The notes under the pieces are model-generated. The model searched no databases, was not told where the DNA came from, and saw nothing but the letters and a program-made list of their open reading frames with translations. The position numbers and the translations under genes are program-made. A stretch of DNA of 64,000 bases from Onchidella celtica (taxonomy: Eukaryota > Mollusca > Gastropoda > Systellommatophora > Onchidiidae): positions 21,694,882 through 21,758,881 of the forward strand of contig OZ007572.1 of NCBI GenBank assembly GCA_963931925.1, written 5' to 3'. Of the stretch, positions 34,451 to 47,249 are shown piece by piece (positions within the stretch are counted from its first letter, which is position 1; each line of letters opens with the position of its first letter).

Positions 34451-35480
34451 TTATATTTCAAATAGAAAGATAGAACACATTTTTCGTTCGTCAAACGATG
34501 TTAGAAAGCAAATTTGACTTAGATTGGTATAATTACGTACGGTCTGTTTCCGCAAAATCGGAGAGTTGAACGAAAATGGCCCAGTGAAGTTCATCAGTGT
34601 GTCCACTCACTATTCATTGTCTAGAAAGGCTGCCCTGTATTTTGATTCCTCTTCCATCAATAGCAAAAGGGAAAGGGGAGAAGGCGGACTCACATCAACC
34701 ACATGCAAGCACCACATGGCATTGTTTATACACGCTTCTTCTTTGTCCTCGTTTCTGTCTGCCGGTCTGTTCTTTCGCTTCTCATCGGACTTTCCGCACT
34801 CCCTTTGCGGTTTTGATATTTATAAAGAGAGGAAGGGAAGTAGGAAGTAAATTTTGGCCTTATTATAATCAAACACGGGGCGTTATGTGTGTGTACATGC
34901 ATACTTGGGGCCCTGTAGACGTAGGTGAGGCTGGTTCCAACTTCAGTGGTAATTTCTCTGCATTCAGCTGATAAATGTGACTTCCGAGAGAGGGCAGTGA
35001 CTTGCTTTGCCACAGCGCTCACGTGTGAGTATTTTATTTGCGTACTGGATCATTTTTCTCGCTGTGCCAGGTAGCGGGAAACCCATTGTGGCGAGATGGA
35101 CGTGTGTAATGAGACCGATGCTCAGGGTCTTCAGAAATACGCAAGTCCGTTTATGAAAATGCATTTAAGATTTTTTTTCATTTTACTAGATGAGGTACCA
35201 GGGCATTGTCCGGTATAAAGCGGTGTTCCTACCCTTCTTTCTCCCGCTCTCGGATTTAGACAGTTTTCCACAATAATCCACAGTCTTGCTTCAAAACTTA
35301 TAGGCACCAACTGGACTCGTTATCAAATACAGTCTCTCCGTATGGCGGGCTTATCAAAGGGAGCACATAAAGAGGTCATTGGATGCTGCATTTTTACAAC
35401 TAAAAAAATAAATCTCTGAAAATTTTTGAAACGGTCATTTTGGCTGTAGATGCTTTGCTATCTTTATCTGACCATAGGAC
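34451..35480. other. Intronic, no exon recognised
   Basis: Overlapping frames on both strands at 34566-35022 are unrecognised. Nothing else supported. Confidence 0.5.
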
Positions 35481-35740
<260 letters not shown>

Positions 35741-35954
35741 TTGTTTGTGGTGGATGAGTATGTCACTTTGACGCCTCAGCTGTGTGTAGCCTAAACACGA
35801 CAGGACACAACACCATAACAACATCGTAGTTCGCAGCCAAGCACTTTTTGGTTGTTGTTTTTTCGTGGCCCCTCGTACACACTGGTGCCAATCACAACTT
35901 GAGTGGAGTGCCTTGTTTATTTATTTGCTGGAAATCCTTGATACAGTGTAAATA

Positions 35955-35960
<6 letters not shown>

Positions 35961-35989
<29 letters not shown>

Positions 35990-35993
35990 TATG

Positions 35994-36028
<35 letters not shown>

Positions 36029-36182
36029 ATGTGTCTCACTTTCCCCTGCCCCTCTCTTTCTGTCTTTCCCGCTTTCTTTCTCTCTCATTCTGTCTGTCTC
36101 TCTTCCACACCCTCTCTCTTTTTCTTTCTTTCTCTTTCTCTCTCTTCCCTCTCCCCTTCTTTTTTTCTCTTTTTCTTCTCTC
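35961..36182. repeat. CT/GT compound tract
   Basis: CT at 35964-35988 and 35995-36016, GT at 36017-36030, then CT/TTTC-rich sequence. Confidence 0.94.
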
Positions 36183-36475
36183 TTCGTATGAGATGCTCAT
36201 CGATCTAAGACATTTTTCCTTCATCATTAACCCGAGCACACTGCATTCCGTTTATTTACGATAAAGAATGCTAATTTTAGCCTGGGTTTTGATCTTCATG
36301 TCTGTTGAGCGGCGTGTCAGAGTTATGAGTGGAGGGTGGCAGAACAAAAAATATAATTCGTACTTCTCTTTTCTCCGTATTTTCGTCAGACTGGCGAAAA
36401 CTTGATTCCCGCCAGGTTTAAGGGCAAAGACAAGTCCAATTCAGTGAAAGACGTTGGTGACAGTAACCATACATC

Positions 36476-36552
36476 GCGACTTCAGTTCTTGTTTGTTCCA
36501 TTTCCATTTTCTGATAAATTGGAGATCGTTTGGTATGTAGAAGAGGCCTATT
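36476..36552 (+). mobile_element. Element A copy 6, left end only
   Basis: GCGACTTCAGTTCTTGTTTG and GGTATGTAGAAGAGG; breaks off after about 75 bp. It is followed by another A copy in the same orientation after 50 bp. Confidence 0.85.
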
Positions 36553-36603
36553 TTTAGGGTGAAATATGGGTTAAAATATAGAAAAATACTTCAAACATTG
36601 AAC

Positions 36604-36835
36604 GCGACCTTAGTTCTTGTTTGTTGTGTCTCCATTTTCTAAAAATACTAGAGATCCGGTAATATGTAGATGAGATATGACAAATGTACACCTTGACACT
36701 TGTTTAAAATGCATTTTGGCACTTATCAAGTTGTTTCACAGTTCCGATTTATTCTAACCCCTTATCATAAAACTAAATCGGCATACGTTTAACGTCGTAT
36801 TTCTCGGTTGTGCCAGAACAAACAAGAACTCAGGT
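36604..36835 (+). mobile_element. Element A copy 7, full length
   Basis: Starts GCGACCTTAGTTCTTGTTTG, ends ACAAGAACTCAGGTC. Short deletion near the right end (the AAAAGTGGAGTTGG segment is missing). Confidence 0.9.
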
Positions 36836-36840
36836 CTTTC

Positions 36841-36963
36841 CTCCAGTGGATCCAAGACAGTTTTTGGCGCGTTGAACTGGGGAGACAGACTTGCTTTCAG
36901 TCTCACTAGACATCTCAAGTCAAACCGAGACAAAACAGACTTCGCTCAGTGCGCCACCAGCCC
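36841..36963 (+). mobile_element. Element C right half
   Basis: Follows element A copy 7 directly. Shares CTCAGTGCGCCACCAGCC, GAGACAAAACAGACTT and TTTTTGGCGCG-like segments with 37491-37715. The left half is absent, so this may be another A-into-C insertion whose left flank has been lost. Confidence 0.7.
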
Positions 36964-37011
36964 AACTTCCAGTTGGTCTTGACAAGATGAATAAAAAAGT
37001 TTCCCCAGCAG

Positions 37012-37032
37012 GTCATGGAGAACATCAGTCAG
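37012..37032 (+). CDS. DCP1: Candidate DCP1 microexon (21 or 24 nt)
   Basis: TTTCCCCAGCAG is followed by GTCATGGAGAACATCAGTCAG and a consensus donor GTGAGTGC. The two AGs (37007-37008 and 37010-37011) give an exon of 24 or 21 nt, both multiples of three. Inserted between the two DCP1 exons it keeps the frame and adds GHGEHQSA-type residues in the loop after LADDLEE. The pyrimidine tract is short and no homologue of this segment is known to me, so this may be chance. Confidence 0.25.
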
Positions 37033-37490
37033 GTGAGTGCAAGCCTGTGGAGTTCCTTGACACCACCCGCCTGGCGGCCACACCGCTCACCTTTTGGTTA
37101 TCAAACGGGCTGCACAGCTCCGGAGTTCCAGTTCAGCATGTTGAACATTCTTCGGCCGCAGCTGCTGCCCTCTTCTTTTCTGAACTTCTTGGGCCCCAAA
37201 ATTTGTTATGCACATGTTGAAATGAGCCATGTTGTTTCGTTTTCTGAGCCGGGCAATAAGTGAATGTCGGTGTCCCGCTGTAAGTCCAGCTCTTCAATGT
37301 TATCTTTCTGATCAATGACCGCAAGGGTCAACAAAACACGCCACGGTACCAGACGAAAATTTGTTGTTGTGATGTATGTAAAAGGCAGTTAGCTACGTTA
37401 AAACTCCGTGATTTAGTTGGTTGGTTGGATGGTCGGTATGTATTTGTTTGTTGTTTTTGTTGGGGGGGGGGGGGGCGACTTTTTTGCATG

Positions 37491-37715
37491 TTAGGCTGGT
37501 GGCGAACTGCGTCTCGTTTGTTTTGACTCGGCATGTGAGGTCGTGTGGTCACTCTTTCTGCCACCTGACTCAAAGACAGTTTTGACGCGCCCGAACCAGT
37601 GAGACAAACTAGTTTTAGTCTCAGCAATGTGCGATATCCCATTTCACTCTTTACTTCACATTTCACACTGAAACTGAGACACAGCAGATTTGACTCAGTG
37701 AGTCACCAACCTTAG
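37491..37715 (+). mobile_element. Element C copy, full length
   Basis: Starts TTAGGCTGGTGGCGAACTGCG and ends GTGAGTCACCAACCTTAG, inverted termini. Interior CTGACTCAAAGACAGTTTTG and ACTGAGACACAGCAGATTTG are shared with 36841 and 48079. No coding capacity. Confidence 0.82.
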
Positions 37716-38937
37716 GGAATTCTGACGATTTAGAGCCAGAATAGGGCATCATGAAATTAGTCAGTGATTCTGAATGTGAGTACGGTTTCATTGGTTGCGG
37801 AGATGTTGGAGGCATTGTTTTCGCTTGTGGTAGTCCTGTGAACTGATGAATTAAGACTCAAGGAGGAAAGCGGGCTTAGATTGGGAATTGAGATTACGTT
37901 CCGTTGTTTATACAGCCCAGGTACAGCGACATCTGTCAGTTTTTACACAATCAACCTTGACATTTAAACACGTGATCGCACAAGGCCTTTGAGTATTTTT
38001 ATTGTCGGAGACAGCGGTCTGGAGATTTTTTTAAGTTGGTTTTTTTTCTTTCTTTTTCATTCTTTCTGTCACGCGCCAGTATTCACTACCTTTTTACGTC
38101 TGTTACTGCTCTTTTATGATTTTAAAAACTGGGGGGGGGGGGGGGTGTTGTTTACTCATGAAACGGGAAGTTATCATAAGTACTATAAGGAAGTCACTTC
38201 AGTTAGTCGGGTAGCGGGATTTTGATGCTATCTGTCTATCTATCTATCTATCTGGCTGTCTGTCCGTCTGTCTGTCTATCTGACTGTCTGCCAATATATG
38301 TCTGTGTGCCTGTCTGTGTGATTTTCTCTCTATCCGTATGTTTGCAGCCTGTTAAAGGGAAACAGGCTGGTGAACAATGACGTTCCTGTTGTGCGGTAGG
38401 CCTGCCTGTCTTTTACAAACTTCGAATATTTTTTTTTTATATAAGGAAGTCGCAGGAAGTTTTCATCTAGTTCAGGTGAAAATGCATGTGTGTGGTAAAC
38501 CAAGGGAGAGGTTGCTTTTTCGGTCCCGCTGCACCGGTGTTGTCCTGTCGCTATGGGCACGCTGCCTCAGGGCAGAAATATCCCGTGATGTTTGAACAGT
38601 TCCCGTCCACGACCATTCGGATGCTGACTTGACAAAGGGATGTTAGGACACTGAGAAGCACAGCAGGGAACTAAGCATCTTGCTTATGATCCGTCTCTCC
38701 AGACACTGTTCCTCAGGGCGAATGGCATACTAGTGATGTGTGATACGGCTTTTGAGACTGGGTTTCGTCTAGTGGTTGTGTCTCCGGAAACCTGTGGCTA
38801 CCGGCGCACCGGTGCGCTGGCCCAGGTAGGTCGCCAGGCCCCGGTGCAAATGGTCGCAGGTGTGGATCTCCCTTAGGGCTAAGAACAACTTGATTTCTCG
38901 TCAGCGACGATCTAGACCCACACCTCGTCTCTTTGGT
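37716..38937. other. Intronic, no exon; tetranucleotide repeat and G run
   Basis: 15-nt G run at 38131-38145; (ATCT)n/(GTCT)n at 38228-38330. A GC-rich stretch near 38800-38850 (ACCGGCGCACCGGTGCG) is not assigned. Confidence 0.6.
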
Positions 38938-39032
38938 GCGGGTGTTTGGTAGGCGCTTTTGGTAGGATCTCCTTCTGTCCTATCGGTCTGTTATATTCTG
39001 TCCATCGTGTTGATGTGCTTTCCCTAAACTCA
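38938..39032 (+). repeat. Element D copy 4, partial
   Basis: GTGTTTGGTAGGCGCTTTTG, CCTTCTGTCCTATCGGTCTG, TTATATTCTGTC and GTGCTTTCCCTAAACTC; the middle part of the unit is deleted. Confidence 0.75.
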
Positions 39033-40066
39033 GACTCATTATCTCTGTGTTATAGCAATGCTGTGACGAAGAGGGACGCAATACCTCTGCTGTAAACAGA
39101 GCAAACCAAATAATTATGACTAGTCGTTCAATTTGACTGTGCCACGCAGTTATTAGAAATGCGTTTGGAATTTGAAACTTAATTTACAGTAACAAACAAA
39201 CAGGGGTGGAGGGGAACGGGGGTGTTAAAATTGGGCTACAGTTCCACAGAAATACCTTTTTTATATGGATAAATTGTCTTCGTTGAGAGATGCCATAACT
39301 AGATGTATGATAATGAAATATTGAACTGCTTTATTCTGCAATTTACTGAGTTACTCCTTTTTTTTTTCTTTTTCATTTGCACTTTTTTTCCCATTTGCGA
39401 GGTATTTCTTCAGAATCAGACACATCACTCCTCTTCTCTCTCCCCCCTCCCCCCCCCCCCACCACCACCGAAACAAAAACCACTTTGGGTAACTTTGCAT
39501 CCTACAGCAGCATCATAATGATGTACTAACATTGGCTTATGGGACGTAGGCTACATGATTTTGAATACTGACTTTCCTGAAATGTGTATTGAGAGCTTTG
39601 TTTTTCTGCAGTTGTTTCTGGCAATGACGACAGTATAATACAAACATGTTAGTCCGTCAAATACCATGGATTTCATAATGTGGGCGAAAGAATATTGTGT
39701 TGCTCCTTTGGCTTAAACTTCTGGGTGGCCAAAAAAAACAAAACTTTTACCTTTTTGCGGAGCTGTTCATAAATTTGTATTTGTGTTTGTATACTTCTTT
39801 AATCCCATTTGGGAAATTTGCCCTTTTGCCATTGCAGCCCAGTTATAACTGGAGCAGGCACGTCGTCGCCACAGTGCAGCGCCGGTCGGCGTTTTTTTTG
39901 GGGGGGGGGGGGGGAGATGAGGGAGGAGGGGAGGGAATGGTAGGGATGAATTTTGTTCAGTTTTGCCCGGGTAAATGTTATTTTGGCATTTCTTTTATGT
40001 GAAACTAGTTTCCTGTCCACCCATAAGCTGTGTAAACACTAAAGAGAATATAGGGTAACCGAATAT

Positions 40067-40104
<38 letters not shown>

Positions 40105-41337
40105 TAGAGAGAGAGAGAGCAAACTGTTGGATCTGTAGTTATTTTCATTGCATGTTTGTTTAATTGTTATTGCAAATATCAGTAGATAAGACTGTCAAAG
40201 ACTGTCTTCTGCCCCAGTACCCCTAACCAGTTTCCGGAATTCCAAGCTCAGTTGAGGTCTTTGGTCCTGTCGGTGTCTACATGTATGGCGGTGCAGTTGC
40301 CGGCCGCTGCGGAAGTGCACAACGAGTCATGGCAGTTTTTTTCACTTGTAGTTGGGGCAAAGTTACGGCGCTGTGGTAGCAAAAAAAGGGGAACAGAACA
40401 TTTTGCGTTGGGTATAAAGATATGATATCTGGCCTTTCTTTTTTGAAACCCGGCAGTCTAATCAAAAGGGAATAAGCGAAATAGAAAGGGAGGGGGGGGG
40501 GGCAAGAGGGAGGAATAAATGATAACTTTGCTGGGAAAACATTAAATTTATGTGTGTTACAATGTGCTTTTTGCAAGAAAATAAATAAACGAATAAATAA
40601 GTAAGTAGATAATTAAAAAAATAAACATGTAAATATTCTTTTAATAAACAGGTATATAAATCAGGGGAAAAAAGTCTGTATTTATCCCAGTATAGAAGTG
40701 CAGTGTGGTTGTTGTCGTTTTTAACTCAGGGTATTGTATGAAACAGAAATTTGTAGGTTTTACGTTTGATTCTGTCTCGCCTTGCGGTTCTGTTGGCGCC
40801 ACTGGATGTACTCCGGGGTATGTCTCAACGCATCCGGCCGGCTGTACGTATGAGCGTCTTCCTTGAGCCCGAAGAGAGAACTCGACCCTTTCTGGGCGTA
40901 TTTTTACGTATTGAACAAACAAGAGGTCGTGACTCACAAACAGCTGTGCATCAGATGCTTCCATCCAGATGTGTGCTTGTGTGTTGGGTATCTGTGTCTG
41001 TGTGTGCATGCTTGTATACATGTGTACGTGTTCCGGCTTTACACCTAATTAGACCTTCTAATTATGTTGGCGTAAGAATTCCTATCATGAGCGTATCCAG
41101 ATTCCCTTGAAGGGTTTACCTTTTGAAAGCATAGCGAAATGAGGACACTGCATATTTGCTACCCTTGTTTGTTGGTCAACCAGTGCTTGATACGGCTTGA
41201 GTCGGACTGTTGCTAGACGTTTAACCTTTCAGCTAAGTAACATTTCTGGTAGTTACAGATTATATGAGGTTCACCTGTCTTCTTTACTGCATACCGTCCA
41301 TTATAATTTCTGTAAGAGATAATGTCGGAACAGTTTT
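39033..41337. other. Intronic, no exon recognised
   Basis: G run at 39900-39914, (GT)n(GA)n at about 40063-40120, G run near 40491-40502. Overlapping frames at 40641-41110 on both strands are unrecognised. Confidence 0.55.
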
Positions 41338-41534
41338 GCGACCTTAGTTTTTGTTTGTTCTATCTCCATGTTCTGAAAAAACTGGAGATGTTTTAGTCTG
41401 TAGAAGAGATATAACACAAATACACACATTTTGATACTTGTTTAAAATGCCTTGTGGCACTTATTAAGCTGTTTCACAATTCCAATTTATTCTAACTCCT
41501 TATCATGACACTAAAGCCGCATACGTTAAGGTCG
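41338..41534 (+). mobile_element. Element A copy 8, 3' truncated
   Basis: Starts GCGACCTTAGTTTTTGTTTG; follows the consensus to CCGCATACGTTAAGGTCGA and then loses similarity, so the right terminus is missing. Confidence 0.85.
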
Positions 41535-44051
41535 AGACAGAGTAGACCCACACTCACAATTCACACTACGTCCACATTTTATGTGGTTGAACCGTGAAAC
41601 GAATGTGATGTGAAATCTCAAGCAGAGTGAGTTCACAAGCCGTTCCCACTGGTCCGTCTCGAAACTCGTATCTGACACGGCTCATTTCCGTTCAAGATGC
41701 CGTCAACAGATGTCGATGTTTCTTGTTTGAGACTCATGATGCTTTATTGGCTCAAATACAGACACATCATTAAAGTCATTTGAATTTTAATAAACATATC
41801 TTCTTGTCCAAGTTCCAGAGCGATTTCTGTCCACTGCTTTTGAACGAATATTCGGTTGGACTATTCACTGGATGTTTTGTCATATAAAGCTTGACACTTT
41901 TCTACGGCCGCAATCAATGCTTCATCCATGTTGATTTTCAGGAACAATACACGCTCACTGGTATCACACTGAATTTGAAAAGAACAACCATGTGTCGACC
42001 CCCCCCCCCCCCCCCCCAAGATGAAAGCGGCTTTGTGATGCAGGAAAAATAAAGACCAGCCAGTAAATGATGCGGATTATTTACATGGATATCTACCGAT
42101 ATGAAACGAGCTGTGAAATGAAAAGTTTTTGCAAGAGGTGCAAAGCCGTAATTTCAGATTCCACGGTCATTTTTTTTTCTTCAGATGTACAGAAAACTCC
42201 GATGTACGAGATGATAATGCTATAGTGTCTGTGATGTATTCAAGATCGATGCCGGAGCAAGTATAAAAATGAGTTGGGTCAAAATTATTTTGAATCATTG
42301 GAATTTGCTGAGAATTTATTAATCTCGTGCGGTTTTATGTGATTGACATTCTCTCCAGAAAGGCGGTTGGAAGAAGCGAATTTAGCAGGTTTGCTGCGCC
42401 ATAGGTACTCATTGAAAATGTATGGTTCTAATTGGTGGACTAAAAGGATATGTTATGGTAGTCACTGCGAGCACTGATGTCTGATTCCGTCGTGCCAAAT
42501 TGTGTGTATTGCACATCATGTTCCATATTTTGTGGTCCCAAAAGTATCTGAATGTAGGTATTTCTATGTCCTGTACTTAATAATATGATCGACACCATGA
42601 ATTAGCCTTAGACCATACCTCCGATTCCGTTGCTGTCTGTTTGTAAAGACGAGGAACTCCATACATTAATTTGTGAAATTCAGTTAGATTTTACTCAAAT
42701 GGATTATCATATCCTCTTAAAATTGACTAGGAAACAGAAATTATCGGGAAAATTGGTTTCCCAATAAATCATTTGCGTGCTTCCATTTGTGTTTTGACGT
42801 GTCTGTGTTGAAAACTTCAAGTTAATGGGTAAAGAAATGAGACCTTCATGCATGTCACCGGTTTGGAGTTGTTAGTTTATTGTATTAGTTTACTAGCAGA
42901 CCTGTCACATTCCAAGACCACCCATGTGTTCTTTGACTAAGAACATGCCTGGTGGTTGTGACTCAACCGCTGAAATGTTCTGAGTTTGCTGATGGAAGAT
43001 GCACTTGGGGGATGCACAGTTCGTAAGTGCACTATCTTTGATTGCCAGGTGGTGATGACGCACAGGCTGAGTGCTGAAGTCCTGAGATATCAACGTGTTG
43101 GCTTTCTTTGGCACGGCGAACTGTCCGTGCTTCTAGATTCAGCGCATTTATTGTTGCATTTCATATTTTGTTACGTTTTGTTGATTTAACCTGTACATAG
43201 TAGGGCTAGGCGTTCACATCTCGGCCTTTATAACCTCCACTGTGTTTCACACTTGTATAGAACTAATCCTGACACCCCCATTCAGTCTTGACATAATATA
43301 CTTTGATAGCTGGCTCTGATTCACAGATTCTCTTGATTTATGCGCCAACGGGGATGATGTGACTCACAGATCTACCTACCTTTGATAGATGAACGAGCGA
43401 GACAGGCACTGTTGTCTGTATAGCACCTTTTCGAAACCTGTTGAGAGATCTGACAGTGGCATGTTCCCATACTAGATTTGGGGATAGACCGAACATTAAA
43501 GAACAGTACGATTGAAAAATGTGAGCTTTTTCGAAAAATACAGCTCGAGTGAGATTTTGGTTCCTCTCCTGTGTGAAAATTTCTGTTGAAATCATCATAT
43601 CACTGTGTTCAAGCAGTTCGTGGGGGAAAAAAGCAAAAAGAACCAGAATGAATTTTTTTTTTCTTTGCATTCAAGATGTCATTCAGCATGACAAGAAATC
43701 CCGAATCCCTTTGATTTTAAGCGTGGGCTTTCGTGTGCCACAGCCGATTTTCTTCTTAAATCATGCTTTCCAATTGTCATCTCTGAAATATTTTGTAGAA
43801 TGATTTTGAAATGTACTAACATGGTGTGTGTTCTTCTGGTAAAACTTTAGACAACGTTATTGGAGAGTCGAGTTTGTAATGCGCACGAGCCTGATGGAGG
43901 GGCTAGTCAGTACAGGAACAATTTTATCACTATGCGCTAACATAATTTTATTTTCATCAACAGTAAATAAGAAGCAAGAAAGGGACGTAATTATCTTCTA
44001 CTGCGCGAACACAACGAAACGACAACTCCAGCTACCATACTGGTGCATGTC
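41535..44051. other. Intronic, no exon recognised
   Basis: A 19-nt C run at 41999-42017 is the longest homopolymer in the window. Frames at 42905-43803 are unrecognised. Confidence 0.55.
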
Positions 44052-44303
44052 GCGACCTTAGGTCTTGTTTGTTTTATCTCCATTTCCTGAAAAGCTGGAC
44101 ATCTTGTAGTGTGTACAAGAGGTATAACAAATTGCACACTTCGACACTTGTTTAAAATGCGTGGCACTTACCAAGCTATTCCACATGTCCGATTGATTCT
44201 AACTCCTTATTATAATACTAAAACCCCTCCCCCAACCGTTTAACGTCGAATTTCTCAGTTGTGCCGAAAGTGAGGTTGGAGCAAAACAAGAACTGAGGTG
44301 GCG
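44052..44303 (+). mobile_element. Element A copy 9, full length
   Basis: Starts GCGACCTTAGGTCTTGTTTG and ends CAAGAACTGAGGTGGC. Good representative of the family: ~250 bp, ~23-bp outer inverted repeats whose similarity fades inward, no coding capacity. Confidence 0.92.
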
Positions 44304-44753
44304 ATGTGAAACAATGTATGATTTACCAACATCACATTACAGTGGGCATAGAAACTTTCTGCCGATGACAGCCAAATACAATCGGTACAGGCATTACAGA
44401 TTACCATTAAAAAGACATCGCTGTCGATTGTTAAAAGGTGTAACTATGTCCTGCACAAACTCCAGTGAGGCGGATAGGTTTTGTTTTGGGTGGAAGAATG
44501 CGCCTAGGTAACATCTGACATTTCGATATTATTCTGACAAACTCGGGCCGCCCTTCGGGTTTCGTTCCGAACGGCATTGACGTTACCTACATGTCAGATT
44601 GGTTTACCTGCAGCAAGAAATCAGAACCAGGTATTATCTTTTCTGTTCCTAACGTAAGACCAGATCATTTTACGATGTGCCGTGATTATTTCTAAACACA
44701 CGGGAACTCGCACAGGCGATGGGTATTTTGCCGCTGTGGATTATGGAAACTCC

Positions 44754-45872
44754 TGTCACAAATCCCAGACTGGGAGATGTAATAGTTTATGACAGGACGA
44801 CAATCACGAACAAACAAGTTAACACTTAACAAAACAACCCATCAGACTCACACATTTATTAAACATAATTATACATATAATAGCGCAATTACATACATTA
44901 TATTATTGAAATGAACTGCCGTACAACGGCCTTATTCTCACACACACTCTCCCTCGGATCCACAATCCGGTAGTTACTCCGAAAGGCACTTCGGCCTCAG
45001 CCTCTCCCCTCAGGGTCTTAATAGCACATTAATGATTCACTGGCACCGCAGTCTCTCAACATCACCTTCCTATTGCCATACCACTTATCAGTTCACTTGC
45101 CCATCATCATGGCAATAATATAGTATCTCATTCACTCTCATATCTACGTCCCTGTCCGTGGCCCGACTGCCACGACTTTATGTGCCTCTACTGTCCTGCA
45201 CCGACAGTCTCACTTCTGGCCTATGTATGGCCTCCGGCCCTATGCTGGCCTATCACTTGTGCTCATCGAGGTGGCTCTTCGGCCCGTCCCCGACACCTAC
45301 AAGAATAACATTACATTGGTATAATACCCTACCATTTCTATTCACTCCACCTCTCCTTACAATCCATGAAGCGTACACACACTAGTTCACCTTTCACTCA
45401 CCACACATCTTACGGTAACACACCTCCATCGGAGTACGCACTACTCACTCGCGCTACAAATCCATGAACTCACTTTCATCTATCGCTCATGGCGCACATT
45501 GCTATATCCAATATCAAGGACTTCCACATTCCTCACATATACTTATTTACATCATGGTAATAGACGAATATAATATAATACATCAATCATAATAATCAAT
45601 CAACGTTCTACATACCAGTCATTACTGGAAAGACTCTCTCACTAGTCTTCTCGACTGCTCCCTTTATGTCCGCCCGATGGGCTCTTATTCACAGGTCCGC
45701 TCCGTAGGACCTTCTAACTTGCAGTGATAGTTATACAGCGCTTTCGCCTCATTCAGACCCCCCCCCCCACTACTCACAACAGCACGCTTAACTTGCTGTC
45801 TACTGTGAGCCCTTCTTACTCTACACCCGCTCTGTAGCAATCCCCTTAATTGCACTCACTCCACTCGTGACA
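44754..45872 (-). mobile_element. Solo LTR 1, 1119 bp
   Basis: Begins TGTCACAAATCCCAG and ends CTCGTGACA. It is flanked by perfect 5-bp duplications ACTCC (44749-44753 and 45873-45877). TG...CA ends with a 5-bp duplication are typical of LTR retrotransposons. It is strongly similar to 59344-60491. On the minus strand an AATAAA (about 44860) lies near the 3' end, as expected of an LTR polyadenylation signal, hence the strand. No internal gag/pol, no primer-binding site next to it. Confidence 0.88.
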
Positions 45873-45877
45873 ACTCC

Positions 45878-46576
45878 CATGGACTCACAACTTTAAAAAG
45901 AAAAAAAAATGCTCGTAGTATGAAAGCATAACTCATGCCCCCCTCACCTTGACGTAAGGGGAGAATCCAGTTTTATTTTCGAATTTCCGAAAGCTGTATC
46001 ATTACCTTGTCTTAGCTGTAATTCATAATCACGATCTGCTGGGCCCTTTTGAAGTTTGGGCATTTCAAAGAAGATTCTGCTGAAGCATCAGTGCAGCAGA
46101 AACTACACTAAGCAACTGAATTCTGCTCCGTGCGATTAATAAATTTAGCAAGAATTGAGAAAGCATTCCGGCCCTCGAGTCAGATGTGTGCGTTGTCATC
46201 CAGGAAGCAAATATTATAAAAGTGTAACGAAAACTGATAGTGCTGTTGGGTTGTCTGCGCGATTTAAGCTTGTGGAATTATAGGATTACTGTCAAAATTT
46301 CCCTCTCCAGCTGGTGTTATACCACTGTTTATTTAGGATTACAATAGATTACAAAATAATTATTATACTAGAAACAGTGAGAGTGATACGACTGCTTCTT
46401 TTTTCTATTTTTTTTCACTCACCCTCTTTTCCCTCCCTTTCAAGCTTTTGTTCAGAGACCAACCTGTTTCACTGTGTTTAACAATGCGTGGCATAACTGC
46501 TGTTGTCAGCAAAGTGTTCATGTTAGGGAGATTTATGGAGATCGTATCACGGCAGTGATTCACCCACCCCATATCT
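45878..46576. other. Intronic, no exon recognised
   Basis: Nothing recognised between the solo LTR and the CT tract. Confidence 0.55.
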
Positions 46577-46830
46577 CTTTCTCTCTCTCATCTCTCACTC
46601 TCTCTCTCTCTCTCTCCTTCTCTGTTTTCTCTGTCTGTCGCTCCGGGTCTCTCTTTCTCTCTCTTTCTCTCTCTCTCTGTTGTTTTCTGTCTCTCTCCTC
46701 TCTCTCTGTATCTTTCTCTCTCTCACTTCACTCTCTCTCTCTCTCTCACTTCACTCTCTCTCTCTCTCTCTCACACTCTCTCTCTCTCTCTGTCTCTTAC
46801 TCTCACTCTCTCTTTCTTTCTGTCTCTCCA
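46577..46830. repeat. CT-rich tract upstream of DCP1 exon
   Basis: CT repeats with TCACT and TGTCT interruptions, ending about 355 nt before the acceptor at 47185. Confidence 0.95.
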
Positions 46831-47185
46831 CACCTCCACCCCTTTTCGTTGCCGTGAATTGAATCGCGGACCAAAATTGTTGTATCTCCAGGTTTATGAA
46901 TTGGAGTTCATAATGGTGATATTGTAATAATGACAAACTGCTTCCTGCAATTTTTTTGTTATTCCGCTATCTTTAACCAGTTCCAAGTTACAGAGAAGCA
47001 GTATTGTTGTACCTCCCTTAAAAATGAGATCAGTGAGAGGAATATTGTGGTGTTTCCGAGTAAGCTCCCATTATTGTTAAACCTAGAGATACAACAGTTT
47101 TGCTCTATACCCGCTACTCATAATGTACGTGGTTTCGATGTTTCGTTTAAATGTTAACACCATCCATTTCTCTGCTCTTCCACAG

Positions 47186-47249
47186 CCATTTGGGGTATCT
47201 GGTTCGTTGATCGGGGGGAGTGCCTTCGCTTGACAGAGACAATTCAGAG
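47186..47249 (+). CDS. DCP1: DCP1 exon, GIWFxD segment of EVH1 domain
   Basis: 64-nt exon. Acceptor TCTGCTCTTCCACAG|CC, donor CAGAG|GTGAGT. With the G carried over from 30092 it reads A-IWGIWFVDRGECLRL-TETIQ, matching the conserved DCP1 pattern SIYGIWFYDxxECxRIxxLM at the end of the EVH1-like domain; the GIW-F-D core is intact. The exon ends with two bases (AG) of the next codon. Length, phase, orientation and order agree with the exon at 29950. The next exon, leading to the proline-rich linker and the C-terminal trimerisation region known in DCP1, was not identified before 64000. Confidence 0.85.

Noticed and set aside
38760..38935. tRNA gene or SINE head (TTTCGTCTAGTGGTTGTG)
   Set aside because: Resembles a tRNA 5' half, but there is no B box or cloverleaf and no matching copy elsewhere in the window.
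43338..43670. 110-codon minus frame as a gene
   Set aside because: No recognisable domain or splice context; lies within the DCP1 intron on the opposite strand.
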